Below are positions 51,330-58,671 of a stretch of 64,000 nucleotides of DNA, piece by piece; positions within the stretch are counted from its first letter, which is position 1, and each line of letters starts with the position of its first letter. The DNA is taken from NCBI RefSeq assembly GCF_018327705.1, contig NZ_BNEM01000002.1:4154001-4218000 (forward strand), read 5' to 3'. The notes beneath the pieces were generated by a model, which ran no database searches, had not been told where the DNA came from, and worked only from the letters and a program-made list of their open reading frames with translations. Made by a program: the position numbers and the translations under genes. Origin of the DNA: Catellatospora sp. TT07R-123 (GTDB taxonomy: Bacteria; Actinomycetota; Actinomycetes; Mycobacteriales; Micromonosporaceae).

Positions 51330-53218
51330 GCCGACGGCGCCGCGAACTCGGCGTGCGGCGGCCGGCCCTGCCAGGTGCGGCCGGGGCTCTGGAGGAAGTA
51401 GTCCAGCCCCGGGTCCCAGGTGTGGCCGTCGTTGTGCCGGGTGTAGAGGAAGCCCAGGCCGTGGGTGCGGTAGACCAGGCCGCCCTCGCGCAGCACCCGG
51501 TCCAGCAGGGCCCGGTCGACCGAACGCGCCACCGGCCGCCAGCCGCCGACCGCCTCCAGGTCGCCGCGCGACATCAGCATCGTGCCGCCGGCGACCACGT
51601 CGACGTACAGCTCGCTGCCCATGCCGCGGCGCACGGTGGTGTCGTACGGCGCCAGGTAGACGAACTCGGCGCCCTTGCCGACGATCTGCGCGCCGGAGTA
51701 GTGGCGGGCCAGCACCAGGTCCCACATGTGCTCGGGGCCGTACTGGTCGTCGTCGTCGACCTTGGTCACCAGGCTGCCGGAGGCCAGCGCGGTGGTCGCG
51801 CCCAGCGCCTCGCCGAACGTCAGCTCGCGCGGCAGCTCCTCGATCCGCACCGGCAGCCCGAACGCCTCCAGCTCGGCGCGCTGCTCGGCGGTCAGCTCGC
51901 AGTCGTGCAGGCCGACGATGACGTCGAGCTCCGGGTACGTCTGCGCGGCCATCATCGCCAGCGCCTGCTTCAGGTAGTTGGGGCGCCGGGTCACCAGCAG
52001 CGCCGTCACCGACGGCGGCCGCGACAGCGACGGGTACGCGCCGGTGGTCGCGGCGGGCAGCGCGAACGCGGTCGCGTGGCCGCGCATCGCCGCGCGCCGC
52101 TGGGCGACACTGCGCGTCTCCCAGTCCAGCTCGTCGGCGTCGCCGGCCGGCAGCTCGCCGGAGAGCAGCTGCACCAGCTCGCCCGTCAGCAGCGCAGACG
52201 CCTCGCCGGGCAGCCGCGGCGCCGACAGCACCAGCCCGGTCATGGACAGCTGGGCCAGGGCGGCGGCCTGCGCGGCCGCGGGCACCTGCGGGCCGTCGGC
52301 CAGCCGGGCACCGGCGACGGCGTTGAGCACCGCCGTCTGGTCGCCGTCGAGCGGGTCGCCGACGCGGCCCGCGGTGAGCACGGCGCCGCCGCTGCTCAGC
52401 TCCCACCAGGTGCCGTTGTCGGTCGGCGCCAGGCGCAGCGAGCCGACCGGCTGCTCCGCGTCGTGCCGCCCGCGTCCCTGCGGGGACGCCGAGACGGCGT
52501 CGACGATCACGCGCGCGGGCCTGCCGACCGGCGCGATCTCGAACCGGCTGCCGACCAGCGGCTCGCCGAAGGGCCGGGCGGTGGTGTCGGCCGTGCCCGC
52601 CAGCGAGGCGTCGTACGGCCGGAGCTTCTCATCGGTGAGGTCGGGCGACAGCGTCAGCAGCGAGGCGTCGGGGCGCAGCCACGGCACCGGGCTGCCGTCC
52701 ACCGCGAGGTCGAGGCTGACCACGGCGGGCAGCGGGTGCCACGGCGCCAGCACCGCGAGCAGGGCGGGCACCAGGCGCAGCAGCGGCAGCGGCTCGGCCA
52801 GGGTCACCGAGACGGCGGCGGCGCCGCGTCCCTGCGGCAGCTTCACCTGGTACGACACCAGCCCCGGCAGCGCGCCGAGGCGGCCCGACCAGTGCGGCAT
52901 GGGGGCGGCCCAGTCCTCGACCGCGATCTCCAGCTGGCGCGCCGTGCCGGGCAGCAGCCCGTCCCACAGTTTCGCGCGCACGTGCGCGGCAGACCTGGCG
53001 GCGATGCTGACCCGGTCGCCGTCGCGGGTGAGCAGGCCCGAGGCGTCCGGCGCGCCGCCGAGGGCGCCGGTCCACTGCGGCAGCGGGGCGGGGCGCGAAC
53101 CGGCGGCGTTCAGCCGATTCTTGATCTTGCGAAGGGTGCCGCGGACCCGGCTGCGCAGTCGTGCCTGCGGGAGCGGGGACTGGCCCTTGCCGTTTGACTG
53201 CCTGGCCGCTCGCCGCAC
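51326..53218 (-). CDS. family 2 glycosyltransferase with long N-terminal region
   Basis: A 630-residue protein. GTG 53218 follows AGGAGG by four bases. The basic N-terminus (QARLRSRVRGTLRKIKNRL) is followed by about 330 residues rich in Ala/Leu with beta strands and no clear catalytic motif. The GT2 domain is C-terminal: SVTALLVTRRPNYLKQALAMMAAQTYPELDVIVGLHDC, then KVDDDDQYGPEHMWDLVLA with the DDDD metal site, and GGTMLMSRGDLEAVGGW. Such a layout suggests an acceptor-binding head plus transferase. First gene of the three-transferase operon. Confidence 0.83.
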   Translation of the reverse strand: MRRAARQSNGKGQSPLPQARLRSRVRGTLRKIKNRLNAAGSRPAPLPQWTGALGGAPDASGLLTRDGDRVSIAARSAAHVRAKLWDGLLPGTARQLEIAVEDWAAPMPHWSGRLGALPGLVSYQVKLPQGRGAAAVSVTLAEPLPLLRLVPALLAVLAPWHPLPAVVSLDLAVDGSPVPWLRPDASLLTLSPDLTDEKLRPYDASLAGTADTTARPFGEPLVGSRFEIAPVGRPARVIVDAVSASPQGRGRHDAEQPVGSLRLAPTDNGTWWELSSGGAVLTAGRVGDPLDGDQTAVLNAVAGARLADGPQVPAAAQAAALAQLSMTGLVLSAPRLPGEASALLTGELVQLLSGELPAGDADELDWETRSVAQRRAAMRGHATAFALPAATTGAYPSLSRPPSVTALLVTRRPNYLKQALAMMAAQTYPELDVIVGLHDCELTAEQRAELEAFGLPVRIEELPRELTFGEALGATTALASGSLVTKVDDDDQYGPEHMWDLVLARHYSGAQIVGKGAEFVYLAPYDTTVRRGMGSELYVDVVAGGTMLMSRGDLEAVGGWRPVARSVDRALLDRVLREGGLVYRTHGLGFLYTRHNDGHTWDPGLDYFLQSPGRTWQGRPPHAEFAAPSA

Positions 53219-53355
53219 GCCGCCTCCTCGATCTGGCCCGCCTGGTGCCCGGCGTCGAATGCCCGGGCATGCTAGCACGCGCACCGGTCCGCACCGGGTC
53301 GCGAACGACCATGCTATCCGGCCTCCGGACCACCCCGAAAAGGCCGAAGGACTAG

Positions 53356-54897
53356 GTGAAAAGCCGCACCTTGGATCTTGAGGATGGCCGCTCGGCAGCG
53401 TACCGTCCAGCCTCGGACCCATCCCCCTGCCAGCGCTGGAGAGCACGCGTGGACCCCTCGCTCCGCAGCCGGATGCAGCAGCTTGCGCAGCTGTGCGATG
53501 CGATGCCGCCCGACGCCGCCCCCTGGTACGCCGACGGCGTCCTGCACCGTGCCGCCCCTCTGATGGAACTGCTGGCGCCCGACCCGCACCTGGCCCTGTT
53601 CCGCGACTGCCGCCAGGCCGTCGCCGCCCTGGTCGCGGGCACCCGCGTCGACCCCGCCAACCTGCGCCGCCGCCTCAAGGCGATGATGCGGCCCGAACGC
53701 ACCGGCGAGCACGCCGACCTGGCCGACCTCGTCCTCTACTGCGCGTGGACCAGCCTGCCCCCGGACAGGCCCGGCGACCACCCCGACCCGCGCCGGATCA
53801 GCCACGCCGCCGACGCGCTGTGGGAACACCTGGACCAGCTCAGCGGCGGCACCGGCGGCTGGCACGCCCGCGAGGTCGAACTCCAGCTCGCCGCCGCCCG
53901 GCTGCTCGCCCCCGGCACCCCCACCGAACTGCGCGACCGGGCCCGGCGGCTCGACCACGACCCGGTCGCCCTCGCCGCCCTGGCCCGCGCCGTGTCGACC
54001 GGGCAGGGCTGGCCGCTGCGGGTCGAGCCCGAGACGCTGCTGCCCGTCCCGCCGCCGCCCCGGCACCCGGGCTGCGGCGAGCACCCGCCCGCGGCGTACG
54101 CCCGCATCGTCGCCGCCGGGACCGGCCACGGCGCCGCGCTGGCCGGTTATCACACCACCGGGCGGCCGGTGCCGTTCACGGCCCGGCCCGGCGACGTCGT
54201 GACCGTCGACTGCCCGTTCGGCGAGACCGTGGTCACCCGGCGCGACCAGCACCGGACCTGGGTCGGCTGGCCGTGGCCCGGCGGCCCCGGCACCGGCGCC
54301 GAGCTGCCCGGGTTCGCCCACGACCCGGCCGAGGCCTGGCAGCCGGTCCAGTTGCGGCCCGTGGCGGGGCAGGCGGCCGTCGGCGAGCGCGTCCGCGTCG
54401 GCGTCGCGGCGCTGCGGGTGTACGTGCTGCGGGCGTACACGTTCACGCCGGGTCGGCAGAACTGGTTCGACAAGGCCGCCGAGCAGCAGCTCACCGCCAT
54501 GGCCATGCTCCCCGCCGGACGGCCCGCGACCGGCGACGGACATGAGGCGGGCGAGTTCGACCCGTACGAGATGCCGCTGTCGGTGCTGCTGGAGTGGCGG
54601 GCGTACCCGTTCCTGGAACCCGGCGACCTCGTCGCCGACGCCCAGGACCGCGAGCTCACCTTCCAGCCGCCGCTGCTGTTCACCACCGCGACCGGCGAGC
54701 CCGTCCGCCCCGCCTGGCCGCTGCGCCTGCTGCGCCACGACGGCGCCGAACCGGCGGCGAAGGCTGTCGACGCGGTGGCCGCCGCGACCACCCAGGGCTG
54801 CCACGACCTGATCGCCGACGCCTGGGAGCAGCACGCCCGCGTCACCCTCCCCGACGACCTCCCCACCCGCCACACCTGGTTCCACCCCCACCCCTGA
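53356..54897 (+). CDS. unrecognised 513-residue protein
   Basis: I do not recognise a family. The N-terminal half is helical and Arg/Ala/Leu-rich (LRSRMQQLAQLCDAMPPDAAPWYADG, RQAVAALVAGTRVDPANLRRRL). The C-terminal half looks beta-rich with many Trp, Pro and Val, including WVGWPWPGGPG and QNWFDKAAEQQLTAMAM, and a repeated FTFQPPLLF-like stretch. No signal peptide or membrane helix is seen. The start GTG 53356 is the first; GTG 53449 and ATG 53473 are others. Codon use is as extreme as in its neighbours, so it is probably a resident gene. Confidence 0.65.
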   Translation: MKSRTLDLEDGRSAAYRPASDPSPCQRWRARVDPSLRSRMQQLAQLCDAMPPDAAPWYADGVLHRAAPLMELLAPDPHLALFRDCRQAVAALVAGTRVDPANLRRRLKAMMRPERTGEHADLADLVLYCAWTSLPPDRPGDHPDPRRISHAADALWEHLDQLSGGTGGWHAREVELQLAAARLLAPGTPTELRDRARRLDHDPVALAALARAVSTGQGWPLRVEPETLLPVPPPPRHPGCGEHPPAAYARIVAAGTGHGAALAGYHTTGRPVPFTARPGDVVTVDCPFGETVVTRRDQHRTWVGWPWPGGPGTGAELPGFAHDPAEAWQPVQLRPVAGQAAVGERVRVGVAALRVYVLRAYTFTPGRQNWFDKAAEQQLTAMAMLPAGRPATGDGHEAGEFDPYEMPLSVLLEWRAYPFLEPGDLVADAQDRELTFQPPLLFTTATGEPVRPAWPLRLLRHDGAEPAAKAVDAVAAATTQGCHDLIADAWEQHARVTLPDDLPTRHTWFHPHP

Positions 54898-54953
54898 CCC
54901 CGCCCACGGAGCACGCGCCACGGGCGGGGCACGCCCCGCGCGCCGGGCGTGAC

Positions 54954-55015
54954 TGCACTTTCGGGGAAACTGCACGAATTCCCGCCCGGATTCCAGCACT
55001 TTCCCCGAAACTGCA
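54954..55015. repeat. palindromic repeat, family 2, copy C (intergenic)
   Basis: Arms at 54954-54973 and 54996-55015 pair at 18 of 20 positions around a 22-base loop with ATTCCA at its right end, as in copy B. The right arm GCACTTTCCCCGAAACTGCA is identical to that of copy B. It stands after the stop of the 513-residue protein gene. Confidence 0.95.
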
Positions 55016-55070
55016 CCCACTCCCCTCCCGGTGTCCGGTGTGGACGACTCACGAGGGCCAGCCTGGGCAC

Positions 55071-55274
55071 ATGAGCGGCCTTGGTGATCGGCTTCGATCG
55101 GCGCGCAAGCTGCGCGGGCTGACGCAGCGGGAACTGGCGGCGCAGGCCGGGGTGTCGGTGTCCGAACGCTGGGAGCCGGTCCGGCAGGCGCCGGCCGGGG
55201 CCCCTGGCCCTTCAGGAGATCCTCCGCCGCAGGCCGGCGGTTCGCACCGGGCGGGAGACGGTGTACATCGTTGA
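55071..55274 (+). pseudogene. remnant of an XRE-type helix-turn-helix regulator
   Basis: From ATG 55071 the frame gives MSGLGDRLRSARKLRGLTQRELAAQAGVSVS, the first half of an XRE/Cro DNA-binding domain with its Q-REL-AxxAGVS pattern. The expected continuation (LIRKLEQG) is replaced by SERWEPVRQAP and a Pro/Gly-rich run. The +2 frame of the same bases gives ALQEILRRRPAVRTGRETVYIVER, which resembles a normal C-terminus. So the gene appears to have lost its middle and shifted frame. The remaining 67 codons are unlikely to work alone. Confidence 0.7.
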
Positions 55275-55357
55275 ACGGTGATCACGGTCGACCGATTCTC
55301 GGCCGGGGCGAGTCGATGATCGCGGGTTGCGGTCAGAGGGTGCCGATTAGGACGCCG

Positions 55358-55420
55358 CTTTGACCGCAGACACCGATCAAGACGGCGGATCACTACTTGA
55401 TCGGTATTTGCGGTCAAAAG
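55358..55420. repeat. long palindrome upstream of the cellulase gene
   Basis: TTTGACCGCA...CCGATCAAG at 55359-55381 pairs with 55396-55418 at 21 of 23 positions around a 14-base spacer. A third TGCGGTCA occurs at 55328, followed by a degraded copy of the left arm interior. It may be an operator cluster or a further palindromic repeat family. Confidence 0.85.
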
Positions 55421-55473
55421 CGTGTGGAGGGGGCACGGCGCGCGGCGGTGGAATGGAAAGTTTCTGATCTCTG

Positions 55474-55487
55474 TGGGAGCGTTTCCA
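55474..55487. promoter_or_regulatory. CebR/CelR-like operator
   Basis: TGGGAGCGTTTCCA matches the cellulase repressor consensus TGGGAGCGCTCCCA at 12 of 14 positions. LacI-family CebR/CelR proteins bind this site and release it when cellobiose is present. It stands about 300 bases upstream of the GH6 start. Confidence 0.7.
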
Positions 55488-55496
55488 TGACTTTGG

Positions 55497-55513
55497 GCAG
55501 GTCACTGACCTGC
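55497..55513. promoter_or_regulatory. 17-base perfect palindrome in the cellulase promoter
   Basis: GCAGGTCA-C-TGACCTGC is a perfect dyad, ten bases after the CebR-like site. It has operator size and could bind a second regulator. Confidence 0.5.
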
Positions 55514-55782
55514 TGAAAAGTTGTTGGTACGAAAGCGTTGTGGCGGGGCTTACAGGCGTGTCAGGATGGCGCTCGTTCGTAGGGAGCGAAGCACGCGAAC
55601 ACGCGTCGAGGGCAACCCGGTGTCTCATCGGGACGGCGTGAGCACCTGTCGCCGCACACGTTCGCGTGTGCGGATTTTCTTCGCCCACCGGGCTGGGCAT
55701 TTCGTATCGAGTCGGCATTTTCCGCGCTGACGGCACTGTCAGTAACGGATGTCGATAAATCCTGCCCAAGGAGTTTCGCACC

Positions 55783-57615
55783 ATGAGTTTCCCGATCACC
55801 CGACGGCGCAAGGCCGCCGCGGCCGGTGTCGGCGCCCTGGTCTTCGCCGGCCTGGTCACGCTGCCCGCGACCCTGGCGCACGCCGCTCCCGGCTGCGACA
55901 TCACGTACACCACCAACGACTGGTCCGAGGGCCCCAGCACCGGCGGCTTCACCGGCACCGTCGTCGTCAAGAACACCGGCGACGCCCTGTCCGCCTGGAC
56001 GCTGAAGTTCGCCTTCCCCGGCGGGCAGACGTTCACCCAGGGCTGGTCGGCCAACTGGACCGCGTCGGGTGCCAACGTCACCGCGACGAACCTGTCCTGG
56101 AACGGCGCGCTGGCCACCGGCGCCTCGACCAGCCTCGGCTTCAACGGCCGCTGGACCGGCACCAACGCCAAGCCGACCGCGTTCACCCTGAACGGCGTCG
56201 CCTGCACCACCGGCGGGGTCACCCCGTCGGCGAGCCCGAGCAGCCCGGCCAGCCCGAGCGCCTCGGCGAGCCCGTCGACGAGCCCGTCGGCCAGCCCGTC
56301 CGCGTCGCCGTCGGCGAGCCCGAGCGCCAGCCCGAGCCCGTCGGCCAGCCCGAGCCCCACGGACCCCACCAGCAAGGTGGACAACCCGTACGCGGGTGCC
56401 CGCGGCTACGTCAACCCGGAGTGGAAGACCAAGGCCGAGTCCGTGGCCGGCGGCAGCCGGGTGTCGAACACCTCGACCGCCGTGTGGCTGGACCGGATCG
56501 CCGCGATCGCCGGCAGCTCCACCAGCATGGGCCTGGTCGCGCACCTCGACGAGGCGCTGCGCCAGTACAACGCGGGCACCGGCCCGCTGGTCGCCCAGTT
56601 CGTGATCTACGACCTGCCCGGCCGCGACTGCGCCGCGCTCGCCTCCAACGGTGAGCTCGGCCCGAACGACCTGCCGCGCTACAAGACCGAGTACATCGAC
56701 CCGATCGCCGAGATCCTGGCCCGGCCGAAGTACTCCGCGCTGCGCATCGTCGCGATCGTCGAGATCGACTCGCTGCCGAACCTGGTGACCAACACCAACC
56801 TGGCCAACTGCGCGACCATGGCCGCCAACGGCGGCTACGTCAACGGCATCGGGTACGCGCTGAAGAAGCTCGGCGCGATCTCGAACGTGTACAACTACAT
56901 CGACGCCGCCCACCACGGCTGGATCGGCTGGGACACCAACCTCGGCCCGTCGGCGACGAAGTTCAAGCAGGCCGCCACGGCTGAGGGCAGCACGGTCAAC
57001 AACGTGCACGGCTTCATCACCAACACGGCCAACTACTCGGCGCTGACCGAGCCGTTCTTCACCATCAACACCTCGGTGAACGGCACCACGGTCCGCCAGT
57101 CGAAGTGGGTGGACTGGAACCAGTACGTCGACGAGCTCTCCTTCGCGCAGGCGTTCCGGACCAAGCTCATCGCCGAGGGCTTCAACTCCAACATCGGCAT
57201 GCTGATCGACACCAGCCGCAACGGCTGGGGCGGCGCCAACCGGCCCACCGCCGCGTCGACCTCGACCGACGTCACCACCTTCGTCAACCAGTCCCGGATC
57301 GACCGCCGCATCCACGCCGGCAACTGGTGCAACCAGTCCGGCGCGGGCCTGGGCGAGCGCCCGAAGGCCAACCCGGCTCCCGGCATCGACGCGTACGTGT
57401 GGGTGAAGCCCCCGGGCGAGTCCGACGGCGCCAGCCAGGTCATCGCGAACGACGAGGGCAAGGGCTTCGACCGGATGTGCGACCCGACGTACACCGGCAA
57501 CGGGCTCAACGGCAACAACCTGACCGGGGCGCTGCCGAACGCGCCGCTGTCCGGCCAGTGGTTCTCCGCGCAGTTCGCCCAGCTGATGGCCAACGCGTAC
57601 CCGCCGCTGTCCTGA
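55783..57615 (+). CDS. secreted family 6 cellulase with CBM2
   Basis: A 610-residue exported enzyme. Signal peptide: residues 1 to about 34 (TRRRK n-region, cut near AHA). CBM2 spans about 36-142 (CDITYTTNDW, WTLKFAFPGGQ, Cys38 and Cys141 as disulfide). A Ser/Pro/Ala linker runs about 145-197. The GH6 domain follows with YDLPGRDCAA (Asp282) and VEIDSLPNLVTN, where Asp329 is the likely proton donor, and WVKPPGESDG near the end. The length and SLPN loop suggest a cellobiohydrolase (Cel6B-like) of beta-1,4-glucan. AAGGAG precedes the ATG by nine bases. A CebR-like operator lies upstream. Confidence 0.93.
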   Translation: MSFPITRRRKAAAAGVGALVFAGLVTLPATLAHAAPGCDITYTTNDWSEGPSTGGFTGTVVVKNTGDALSAWTLKFAFPGGQTFTQGWSANWTASGANVTATNLSWNGALATGASTSLGFNGRWTGTNAKPTAFTLNGVACTTGGVTPSASPSSPASPSASASPSTSPSASPSASPSASPSASPSPSASPSPTDPTSKVDNPYAGARGYVNPEWKTKAESVAGGSRVSNTSTAVWLDRIAAIAGSSTSMGLVAHLDEALRQYNAGTGPLVAQFVIYDLPGRDCAALASNGELGPNDLPRYKTEYIDPIAEILARPKYSALRIVAIVEIDSLPNLVTNTNLANCATMAANGGYVNGIGYALKKLGAISNVYNYIDAAHHGWIGWDTNLGPSATKFKQAATAEGSTVNNVHGFITNTANYSALTEPFFTINTSVNGTTVRQSKWVDWNQYVDELSFAQAFRTKLIAEGFNSNIGMLIDTSRNGWGGANRPTAASTSTDVTTFVNQSRIDRRIHAGNWCNQSGAGLGERPKANPAPGIDAYVWVKPPGESDGASQVIANDEGKGFDRMCDPTYTGNGLNGNNLTGALPNAPLSGQWFSAQFAQLMANAYPPLS

Positions 57616-57632
57616 TCCTGCGGTAGCAGCGC

Positions 57633-57674
57633 AACGGCCCCCGGCCGGTCCATGTGGACCAGCCGGGGGCCGTT
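57633..57674 (+). terminator. terminator hairpin after the cellulase gene
   Basis: AACGGCCCCCGGC (57633-57645) pairs with 57662-57674; inner GGTCC (57647-57651) pairs with GGACC (57656-57660) around ATGT. TTCG follows. Confidence 0.85.
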
Positions 57675-57729
57675 TCGCTGGGGCCGTGTTCCGCGCACTG
57701 ATGATCGTGATGATGCGCCTGGGCGGCGC

Positions 57730-58002
57730 CTAGAACAGGTGGTGGTCGGTGATGAGCACCGCGGTGATGGCGATGAGCCAGGCCAGGCCCGCGCAGAGGC
57801 CGAGGACGGCCAGTGCCGTGCCCTTCTGCCCGCTCCTGCGGATCTGCACCAGCGCGACCACTCCGAGCACGATCCCGATCACGGCGAACGGGGCGCACAG
57901 GCCGACGGCGCCGAGGATGAGCGAGCCGAGTGCGGCGCCGTTGGTTCCCGGCTCGCGGGGTGGCGCGGGCGGCTCCCATTGCGGATCAAGCGTGACGGTC
58001 AC
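57730..58002 (-). CDS. small DUF4190-like membrane protein
   Basis: A 90-residue protein from GTG 58002. A Pro-rich head (PPAPPREPGTN) leads to two membrane helices: AALGSLILGAVGLCAPFAVIGIVLGVVALVQIRRSGQKG and TALAVLGLCAGLAWLIAITAVLI, resembling the DUF4190 pattern without its GRG loop. It is similar in layout to the protein at 17010. Function unknown. Confidence 0.75.
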   Translation of the reverse strand: MTVTLDPQWEPPAPPREPGTNGAALGSLILGAVGLCAPFAVIGIVLGVVALVQIRRSGQKGTALAVLGLCAGLAWLIAITAVLITDHHLF

Positions 58003-58035
58003 AAGCGGCGAATCTAGCAACAACGCGGGATGGTG

Positions 58036-58111
58036 TGGTGCCCCCGGCAGGAATCGAACCTGCGACCTGCGGTTTAGGAAACCGTCGCTCTATCCCCTGA
58101 GCTACGAGGGC
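58036..58111 (-). tRNA. tRNA-Arg (anticodon CCU)
   Basis: On the minus strand the 76-base gene begins GCCCTCGTAGCTCAG and ends with an encoded CCA (58036-58038). The acceptor stem (GCCCTCG with CGGGGGC) pairs fully, with one G-U. The anticodon loop reads TTCCTAA, giving CCU, which reads AGG arginine codons, rare in this GC-rich genome. The T loop is GGTTCGATTCC. Confidence 0.96.
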
Positions 58112-58155
58112 GCGAAGCCAGGTTACCCGGCCTCGCCAGCGAATATCACACCGGC

Positions 58156-58620
58156 CTAGCGGTTCGGTCGCAGTGTCCAGGTGATCGACATCTCTGCCGT
58201 GGTCACGCCCTCGGCGTTGGCGATGGTGACCGATACGTCGAACTCCGGGCGCTGCCCGGCGTCCAGCTCGCCGAGCACGTCGGCGACCGGCCGGCCGAGC
58301 ACGGCGGTGGCGGTGACCGGGCCCATGGCCAGCTTCTTGTACTCGATGCCGCCGCGTACCGCCAGCGGGGTGGCCCGGTGCAGCTGGCCGCCGAACGCGG
58401 CGAACACGACCGCCCCGGAGGCGGTCTCGCCGAGGCTGTACATCGCACCGGCGTGCGGCCCACCGACATGGTTGTGCACGTCGACGGCGTCGGGGAGCAG
58501 GGCCACGGCGGTGACGCCGTCGGCGTCGGCGGTGACCGACGTGATGTCGATGCCCAGGGTGCGGGCGAAGGGCACGGTGGACAGCAGTCCGCTGGCCACG
58601 GCGGAGGCGTCGAGCGTCAT
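58156..58620 (-). CDS. hot-dog thioesterase, DUF4442/PaaI type
   Basis: A 154-residue hot-dog protein. DVHNHVGGPHAGAMYSLGETASG carries the acyl-CoA thioesterase core with HAGAMYSLGE, and FDVSVTIANAEGVTTAEMSITWTL ends the fold. It probably hydrolyses acyl-CoA. A 15-pair hairpin abuts the ATG at 58620. It is separated by about 50 bases from the ABC ATPase gene upstream on the same strand. Confidence 0.85.
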   Translation of the reverse strand: MTLDASAVASGLLSTVPFARTLGIDITSVTADADGVTAVALLPDAVDVHNHVGGPHAGAMYSLGETASGAVVFAAFGGQLHRATPLAVRGGIEYKKLAMGPVTATAVLGRPVADVLGELDAGQRPEFDVSVTIANAEGVTTAEMSITWTLRPNR

Positions 58621-58654
58621 GCCGCCCACGTTACTGATGAGTAACGTGGGCGGC
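58621..58654. terminator. 15-pair hairpin abutting a start codon
   Basis: GCCGCCCACGTTACT (58621-58635) pairs perfectly with 58640-58654. It follows the stop of the ABC ATPase gene at 58672, so it may end that message. It also lies directly against the thioesterase ATG, where it would hide any ribosome site in an upstream read-through message. Confidence 0.7.
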
Positions 58655-58671
58655 AAGACGTCAGGACGGTG

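Larger units (their letters stand above)
55275..55782. other. 508-base regulatory region upstream of the cellulase gene
   Basis: This gap has clearly lower GC than the genes around it and no convincing reading frame. It contains a 63-base palindrome (55358-55420), a CebR-like operator (55474-55487) and a 17-base palindrome (55497-55513), all upstream of the GH6 gene. It is a promoter region with more than one regulator. Confidence 0.75.

Noticed and set aside
56226..56370. Tandem AGCCCGTCGGCC-like repeats in the cellulase gene
   Set aside because: They encode the Ser/Pro/Ala linker usual between CBM2 and GH6 and are explained by that.
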